From an uncultured bacterium (GTDB taxonomy: Bacteria; Patescibacteriota; Minisyncoccia; Phycocordibacterales; PALSA-1337), in contig CAIRAF010000095.1 in the NCBI GenBank assembly GCA_903876465.1, forward strand, positions 1 through 9,465: a DNA stretch of 9,465 nt. Reading direction: 5' to 3'. Shown one piece after another: positions 6,475-9,465 of the stretch (positions are counted from its first letter, which is position 1; each line of letters begins with the position of its first letter). Under the pieces are notes generated by a model. It did no database searches. It saw only the letters and a list, made by a program, of their open reading frames with translations, and was not told where the DNA came from. A program made the position numbers and the translations under genes.

Positions 6475-7962
6475 TTATTGTCCTGTTACATACGTAACAA
6501 CCTTATCACCGACATTTAGTCCACCAACTATTTCGATCGTGCCGTCAGAACCTTTAAGTCCAGTCGTAACTGGTACAGATGAGTAACTCTTACCATCTGC
6601 AGAAACTATTCGTGCAGTCGTAGAAGTAGAGGTTATAGTAAGTGCTCGATATGGAACCTCTAGGACATCTGATGCTTGGTGAGTCAATATCTCTAGATTA
6701 GATGTCATACCAGAGCGAATACGAGTATCAGGTGTGATGAATTGCAGAGTGACCTTATAAGTTGGTACACCTTGGAGGACAGTCTCGGCCGGATCAATCA
6801 TGACGACTTGGGCTGGAAAATCGACAAAAGAACCATAAGCGTCGAGTGTACTAGAAGCAATGTTTCCTATCGCCACCTTTGCTATGTCAGCTTCAGGAAT
6901 ATATGCCTCAATTTTGAAACCACTGTCACTTTGAACTGCAAAACCAGATTGACCACCAGCAACAAATTCACCAACATTTGGATCTGCTTGAGTTACTACA
7001 CCATCGATAGGAGAAGTGATACTGTCATCGTTGACTGATGCTTGTGCCTGATTTACCTTCGCCTGTTGTGATGCGATAGAATCAGAAGAATTACCTGAGA
7101 GTCTCAAATCATAGTTTGATTGGGCTGAAGATAGAGCTGTTTGTGCAGAAGTTATAGTATCAATAGCACTATTAACTGCCGTAAGTCCGGCATTCATTGC
7201 CGTAGTATCAGCATCTATAACTGATTGAGGAAGACCTGAATTTCCAGGACTTATCTTTCCAACTATGACAGACAAATCATTCATGAAAGATTTGATGGTG
7301 TTCAAATATCCATTGGCTGTAGGAAAATAAGCACTTACAGAATCAGGTTGCAGTCCATCCAATCCAGCAATCCAAGCATTCAATGTATCTGAAATGGAAG
7401 CGCGTTCAGTACTTATATTATTTTGTATAATTGACGAGTCAGTTCTAATGTTAAGCGTCGGATTAATACTTTGCGGACTATTGAAGAAATTGTCAGTGTA
7501 ATTAACCAAAGCACCTTGAGCTTTAACAAATCCATCATGAACAGCATTTAAAGCATTCTGTTTTGCAGTATCAAGTGCAGTTTTTTGAACAGCCAATTCC
7601 TCTGGAGTAAGTTTTCGAGACATATCAGAGAGTGTGGCCTGTGCAGAAGCCAGTATTGCACGATCACTCGCATCATCAAGAGAAGCTATTAGATCCCCTT
7701 TCTTTACATGATCTCCAACTTTGACAGGAATACGTGTAATAACACCACTTTTCTTGAAAGCCAAATTTGCTTTTCCAATAGGAGAAACTGTTCCTGTTAC
7801 AGAGACTTGTTCTTTGACGGTGCCAATAGAAGCTTTCGTATACTCAAATGTTGGTGCAGTAGTCTGGTGCGTAAGATAATAAACAACAATTATCAAGATA
7901 ATGACGATTCCTGAGATGACATACTTATTTTTAAAATAGCGAAAGAATGAGCGTTTTTTCAT
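6475..7962 (-). CDS. MacA/HlyD-like membrane fusion protein (periplasmic adaptor subunit)
   Basis: A 495-aa adaptor expected to dock on the MacB-like permease. A basic N-terminus (MKKRSFFRYFKNK) precedes one TM anchor at about 14-30, so most of the protein lies outside the membrane. The first lipoyl/barrel-sandwich half is at about 45-97 (GVITRIPVKVGDHVKKGDLI, 73-92). A long Ala/Gln/Ser-rich helical hairpin runs from about 100 to 315. The second lipoyl half is at about 316-345 (SPIDGVVTQADPNVGEFV). Beta-barrel and membrane-proximal domains follow to the end (IRSGMTSNLEI; LNVGDKVV). The hairpin is much longer than in E. coli MacA (protein about 370 aa) and contains an extra region around 140-260 that I cannot assign. 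In an organism with one membrane it would reach toward the wall or surface layer rather than TolC. It is first in the exporter operon and has an extended -10 promoter immediately upstream. Confidence 0.85.
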   Translation of the reverse strand: MKKRSFFRYFKNKYVISGIVIILIIVVYYLTHQTTAPTFEYTKASIGTVKEQVSVTGTVSPIGKANLAFKKSGVITRIPVKVGDHVKKGDLIASLDDASDRAILASAQATLSDMSRKLTPEELAVQKTALDTAKQNALNAVHDGFVKAQGALVNYTDNFFNSPQSINPTLNIRTDSSIIQNNISTERASISDTLNAWIAGLDGLQPDSVSAYFPTANGYLNTIKSFMNDLSVIVGKISPGNSGLPQSVIDADTTAMNAGLTAVNSAIDTITSAQTALSSAQSNYDLRLSGNSSDSIASQQAKVNQAQASVNDDSITSPIDGVVTQADPNVGEFVAGGQSGFAVQSDSGFKIEAYIPEADIAKVAIGNIASSTLDAYGSFVDFPAQVVMIDPAETVLQGVPTYKVTLQFITPDTRIRSGMTSNLEILTHQASDVLEVPYRALTITSTSTTARIVSADGKSYSSVPVTTGLKGSDGTIEIVGGLNVGDKVVTYVTGQ

Positions 7963-7971
7963 ATAGGCATA

Positions 7972-7980
7972 ATTATAACA
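7972..7980 (-). promoter_or_regulatory. Extended -10 promoter of the exporter operon, near-leaderless
   Basis: The minus strand reads TGT then TATAAT: a perfect -10 with the extended TGn element. Predicted +1 is about 7965, leaving roughly 3 nt before the ATG at 7962, with no room for a ribosome binding site. There is no good -35 at normal spacing; TTGAAC at 7991-7996 is only 13 nt away. It sits in the 50-nt gap after lexA, so the exporter operon can be transcribed independently of lexA. Confidence 0.65.
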
Positions 7981-8012
7981 TAATGAAGCCGTTCAAGACG
8001 ACTTATTATTTC

Positions 8013-8603
8013 TTAATATTTCCTAATGACTCCCCTTACAACTGCAGCAATATTTAGACTGACTTCAGGATAAATAGGCTTATATTTTTTATTTGCAGGT
8101 TCAAGAAAGACTTTTCCTGATTTTTTACGTAAATATTTCATTGTCCAACCGCCGTCTACATCAGCTATAACAATATCGCCATCTTTAGCTTCACGAGTTG
8201 CTCCGGGACCACCAATACGTTCGGCTATAACCAGATCACCTTCATTGATGCCTGCATCAATCATAGAATCGCCCTTTACCTCTAGCATGTATGTTTTATC
8301 CTTATTCTTATCACCGATCAAGTACTGATCGATATTCATAGTATCCAGCACATGCTCCTCAGCCATTGTTGGAAAACCAGCCTCGACAAGACCGAGAAGT
8401 GGCACTTCGCCAATAAGCTGATTTGGTATGAGTCGTCCACGTGAATCTTTATCTAGTACTTCGTCAGCTACAAGTTTATTAATCAGTTTATAAACTGCAT
8501 TTTTTGACTTGAAGCCGACCAGAGACATGATCTCTTGGTACGCCGGCATGCGCTTGTTGTCCTGATAGAAGCCGAGTATTTTATTCTTGTAATTTTCGTA
8601 CAT
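8013..8603 (-). CDS. lexA: LexA-type SOS repressor with S24 self-cleaving peptidase domain
   Basis: A 196-aa transcriptional repressor that self-cleaves when stimulated by RecA filaments. The N-terminal winged helix-turn-helix is at about 1-60 (RMPAYQEIMSLVGFKSKNAV, 18-37). The cleavage bond is Ala75-Gly76 in LVEAGFP. Nucleophile S113 (KGDSMIDAGINEGD) and general base K156 (WTMKYLRK) are both present and well spaced, so cleavage should work. Length is close to the usual 200. The best operator in the window is of the GAAC-N4-GTTC (Gram-positive) type rather than the E. coli CTG-N10-CAG type. lexA follows the 66-aa gene by 47 nt on the same strand. It also has a -10 (TATACT, 8610-8615) positioned to give a leaderless transcript; no SD is visible. 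A phage-type S24 repressor is the alternative, but no phage genes are nearby and the motifs match LexA. Confidence 0.9.
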   Translation of the reverse strand: MYENYKNKILGFYQDNKRMPAYQEIMSLVGFKSKNAVYKLINKLVADEVLDKDSRGRLIPNQLIGEVPLLGLVEAGFPTMAEEHVLDTMNIDQYLIGDKNKDKTYMLEVKGDSMIDAGINEGDLVIAERIGGPGATREAKDGDIVIADVDGGWTMKYLRKKSGKVFLEPANKKYKPIYPEVSLNIAAVVRGVIRKY

Positions 8604-8609
8604 AGGTTA

Positions 8610-8615
8610 AGTATA
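8610..8615 (-). promoter_or_regulatory. -10 element directly upstream of lexA, predicted leaderless
   Basis: TATACT on the minus strand (5 of 6 to TATAAT) ends 7 nt before the A of the lexA ATG, so predicted +1 coincides with the start codon. The -35 is weak: TCGTAA or TTCGTA at 17-18 nt spacing, 3 of 6 each. It would give LexA a second transcript separate from the SOS promoter upstream. Confidence 0.45.
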
Positions 8616-8650
8616 GTTGGAAGCGGTGTAAATTACGAATGATAAGAGTA

Positions 8651-8851
8651 TTAGAACATGAACATATGTGCAAAGTTCAATGTACTGAATATTGAACGCT
8701 TTGGTTGTAGACGCGCTAATTGTGCCGTAAGAAACTTATGGCGACGAGCCTCGTCACGATATGAAACTCCCCTAATAATAGCGAGATCAATGATACGGTT
8801 AAGCTTACTGATCTCACGGCGCAATTCTCGAACAATTTGGTGTTTACTCAT
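8651..8851 (-). CDS. Small basic helical-hairpin protein of unknown function, first full gene of the lexA operon
   Basis: A 66-aa protein with two predicted amphipathic helices: residues 3-27 (REISKLNRIIDLAIIRG) and 31-48 (YRDEARRHKFLTAQLARL), joined by a short Gly-Val-Ser turn. It is strongly basic, with no TM segment or signal. The pattern of a helix ending in I-x-G-x-S-Y followed by E-A-x-R-H-K is one I associate, from memory, with tiny conserved CPR proteins of unknown role. The last 15 residues (SIFSTLNFAHMFMF) look unlike the rest and may be a divergent tail. It lies downstream of the LexA-operated promoter and 47 nt before lexA, so it is probably SOS-induced with lexA. No SD precedes the ATG. 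A plus-strand frame of similar length overlaps it but looks like a shadow, since only the minus-strand product has heptad-like periodicity. Function unknown. Confidence 0.65.
   Translation of the reverse strand: MSKHQIVRELRREISKLNRIIDLAIIRGVSYRDEARRHKFLTAQLARLQPKRSIFSTLNFAHMFMF
8660..8671. promoter_or_regulatory. Second, imperfect LexA-box-like site upstream of lexA
   Basis: GAACATATGTGC differs by one base from GAAC-N4-GTTC and carries the ATAT core seen in the Bacillus SOS box consensus (GAACATATGTTC). It lies in the 3' end of the 66-aa gene, 57-68 nt before the lexA ATG and upstream of the local -10. Additional half-sites surround it: GAAC at 8654-8657, GTTC at 8675-8678 and GAAC at 8694-8697. 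It may be a weak operator. AT-rich coding sequence could also give it by chance. Confidence 0.35.
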
Positions 8852-8869
8852 ATATTTATAAATAAATGA

Positions 8870-8926
8870 TTAATTTGATAAAATGCGACTTTTGATTTTA
8901 TGTGTTGGGTAGGCACTTGCCTGCAT
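8870..8926 (-). CDS. Possible 18-codon leaderless leader ORF of the lexA operon
   Basis: The ATG at 8926 lies exactly at the predicted +1 of the SOS promoter, with 6 nt between TATACT and ATG, the same distance as at lexA and at the NADH dehydrogenase gene. The frame reads MQASAYPTHKIKSRILSN and stops with TAA at 8870-8872. It lies in the same frame as the 66-aa gene, whose ATG comes 19 nt after the stop. It could be a real leader peptide coupling translation to the SD-less 66-aa gene, a remnant of a longer N-terminus closed by a nonsense change, or coincidence. No family is recognisable. Confidence 0.35.
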   Translation of the reverse strand: MQASAYPTHKIKSRILSN

Positions 8927-8932
8927 GAATAT

Positions 8933-8961
8933 AGTATAGGTGAACATTCGTTCACCTGCAA
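8933..8961 (-). promoter_or_regulatory. SOS promoter of the lexA operon
   Basis: On the minus strand, -35 is TTGCAG (8956-8961, 3 of 6) and -10 is TATACT (8933-8938, 5 of 6), with the optimal 17-nt spacer. A LexA operator fills the whole spacer, so bound LexA would block RNA polymerase directly. Predicted +1 is 8926. A weak -35 with a strong -10 is common for repressed promoters. Confidence 0.7.
8938..8957. promoter_or_regulatory. LexA operator (SOS box), GAAC-N4-GTTC type
   Basis: A perfect inverted repeat: AGGTGAAC, spacer ATTC, GTTCACCT. The GAAC at 8942-8945 and GTTC at 8950-8953 match the Gram-positive/Bacillus SOS-box core. The arms extend to 8 bp, overlapping the last base of the -10 and the first bases of the -35. 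It lies two short genes upstream of lexA, as expected for autoregulation. Confidence 0.8.
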
Positions 8962-8970
8962 GTACACACC

Positions 8971-8979
8971 TGTGGATAA
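8971..8979 (-). promoter_or_regulatory. DnaA box (exact TTATCCACA on the minus strand)
   Basis: The plus strand reads TGTGGATAA, the exact complement of the consensus DnaA 9-mer. It lies 9 nt upstream of the SOS promoter -35. No second box or AT-rich unwinding array was seen, so this is not an origin. It could be a DnaA regulatory site on the lexA operon or a chance match (about 0.07 expected per window of this size under equal base frequencies). Confidence 0.4.
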
Positions 8980-9033
8980 GTGCTATTTGGGACAAAAAGT
9001 TATTTTACTTTTAATATTAGGGGTCTAATGTAT

Positions 9034-9089
9034 TTGACAACCTCAATAAATTGTATTAGTTTAATTTTAGAAACAATTTAACTAAAGGA
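9034..9089 (+). promoter_or_regulatory. Putative promoter and ribosome binding site of the divergent membrane protein gene
   Basis: A perfect -35 hexamer TTGACA occurs at 9034-9039. The -10 is unclear: TATTAG at 9054-9059 gives a short 14-nt spacer, while TAGTTT at 9057-9062 has the right spacing but few matches. A good Shine-Dalgarno sequence, AAAGGA at 9084-9089, lies 5 nt before the ATG at 9095. This gene, unlike the minus-strand ones, seems to use a leadered mRNA. A 7-bp inverted repeat (AAATTGT 9048-9054, ACAATTT 9073-9079) flanks the possible start region. Confidence 0.5.
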
Positions 9090-9094
9090 ACCTT

Positions 9095-9463
9095 ATGTTC
9101 GCTCTAGACGCTACTCTACTTAAATTCTTTGAAAAAATTGCTCATAAATTCCAACATATCACTGGAAAAGATAACTATTGGCTTGGCTGGGCAATGTTTT
9201 GGCTCGGTACAATATCTGCTATATACGAATGCTTTGTTGAGGCTTGGGGGAAGCCGACTTTTACATTGGTATTCAACTTATCAATCACAATAATCCTGCA
9301 GATGGTATCGCAGGCTATATTGATATATTTATTGACAAAAAATAAATCAAACGTGGTGTCAACAACCAGAATACGCAATCCACTTGAAGTAAGTTTTACA
9401 GGGAGGCTCTTGCGATTTATGGCAATGCTATTGTTCTTAAACTCGTTACTCCTGATTCTGTAG
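9095..9463 (+). CDS. Small integral membrane protein of unknown function, divergent from the lexA operon
   Basis: A complete 122-aa gene with a clear SD and TAG stop. I do not recognise its family with confidence. An amphipathic N-terminal stretch of about 25 residues (LLKFFEKIAHKFQHITGK) is followed by three hydrophobic segments: about 29-49 (Trp-rich), 55-81 and 104-122. A basic linker (KNKSNVVSTTRIRN) lies between the second and third. The chain ends right after the last helix (SLLLIL), with no tail. The FQ-x-x-TGK-x-NYW stretch before the first helix reminds me of short CPR membrane proteins, but I could not check this. It is transcribed away from lexA, and its ATG is about 140 nt from the LexA operator. 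That is too far for direct steric control by that site, so SOS regulation is not supported. Confidence 0.7.
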   Translation: MFALDATLLKFFEKIAHKFQHITGKDNYWLGWAMFWLGTISAIYECFVEAWGKPTFTLVFNLSITIILQMVSQAILIYLLTKNKSNVVSTTRIRNPLEVSFTGRLLRFMAMLLFLNSLLLIL

Positions 9464-9465
9464 CC

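Noticed and set aside
6742..7038. Plus-strand open frame within the fusion-protein gene
   Set aside because: It is antisense to a well-supported gene, with no RBS and no domain-like sequence. The same applies to the plus-strand frames over the NADH dehydrogenase, permease and ZIP genes.
7963..8012. Terminator between lexA and the exporter operon
   Set aside because: No stable stem with a U-tract was found in the 50-nt gap; only the promoter is visible. Read-through from lexA remains possible.
8675..8697. GTTCAAT/ATTGAAC hairpin as a terminator between the 66-aa gene and lexA
   Set aside because: It is inside the coding region, AT-rich, and not followed by a T-tract. It is better explained, if at all, as LexA half-sites.
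8658..8861. Plus-strand open frame of 67 codons over the 66-aa gene
   Set aside because: Its product lacks any regular pattern and has no SD or promoter. The minus-strand frame has amphipathic helices and fits the operon, so this is a shadow.
8939..9094. SOS control of the divergent plus-strand membrane gene
   Set aside because: The LexA box is about 80 nt upstream of its best -35 and nothing resembling a second box lies near its promoter.
8862..9094. Replication origin suggested by a DnaA box in an AT-rich gap
   Set aside because: There is only one box, no dnaA or dnaN neighbour and no box array.
1..9465. CRISPR array, tRNA/rRNA genes, insertion sequences or prophage
   Set aside because: No spaced direct repeats, no cloverleaf-like or rRNA sequence, and no transposase or phage gene was recognised on either strand.

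Overview
Organism. The window reads as a moderately AT-rich bacterium. The best guess is a Candidate Phyla Radiation (Patescibacteria/Parcubacteria-type) genome. This rests on compact same-strand gene packing, almost no Shine-Dalgarno sequences, several promoters whose predicted +1 falls on or within a few bases of the start codon, and a 66-residue helical-hairpin protein of a type I associate with that group. This placement is inference: there is no rRNA or marker gene here to confirm it.

Layout. (1) Positions 1-698, plus strand: the 3' part of an unrecognised, probably beta-rich gene that appears frameshifted near position 90, followed by a hairpin terminator at 726-760. (2) Positions 806-7962, minus strand, read right to left: a tight seven-gene run. 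It holds a MacA-like membrane fusion protein, a GH130-like beta-propeller protein, a MacB/LolD-type ABC ATPase, a MacB/FtsX-type permease, a DoxX/YkgB-like membrane protein, a ZIP metal transporter and a type II NADH dehydrogenase. The first four look like one tripartite-type ABC exporter operon with an embedded carbohydrate-active protein. The last gene has its own apparent extended -10 promoter. (3) Positions 8013-8957, minus strand: an SOS-type locus. It has a GAAC-N4-GTTC LexA operator lying exactly in the spacer of a sigma70-like promoter, a possible 18-codon leader ORF beginning at the predicted +1, the 66-aa protein and then lexA. (4) Positions 9095-9463, plus strand: a divergently transcribed 122-aa membrane protein with an SD sequence.

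How it fits together. LexA probably represses its own operon through the perfect 8-bp-arm palindrome at 8938-8957, with a weaker one-mismatch operator-like site at 8660-8671. An exact DnaA-box 9-mer sits just upstream of the SOS promoter. The exporter operon starts at an extended -10 promoter directly after lexA. In the fusion-protein, NADH dehydrogenase, lexA and SOS-operon promoters a -10 hexamer is followed 6-9 nt later by an ATG. Leaderless or near-leaderless translation therefore appears to be the local norm, with the SD-led gene at 9095 the exception.

No tRNA, rRNA, CRISPR array or insertion sequence was seen. There is no gene-free stretch longer than 300 bases. The largest gap (8862-9094) holds the leader ORF, SOS promoter, DnaA box and the upstream region of the divergent gene.
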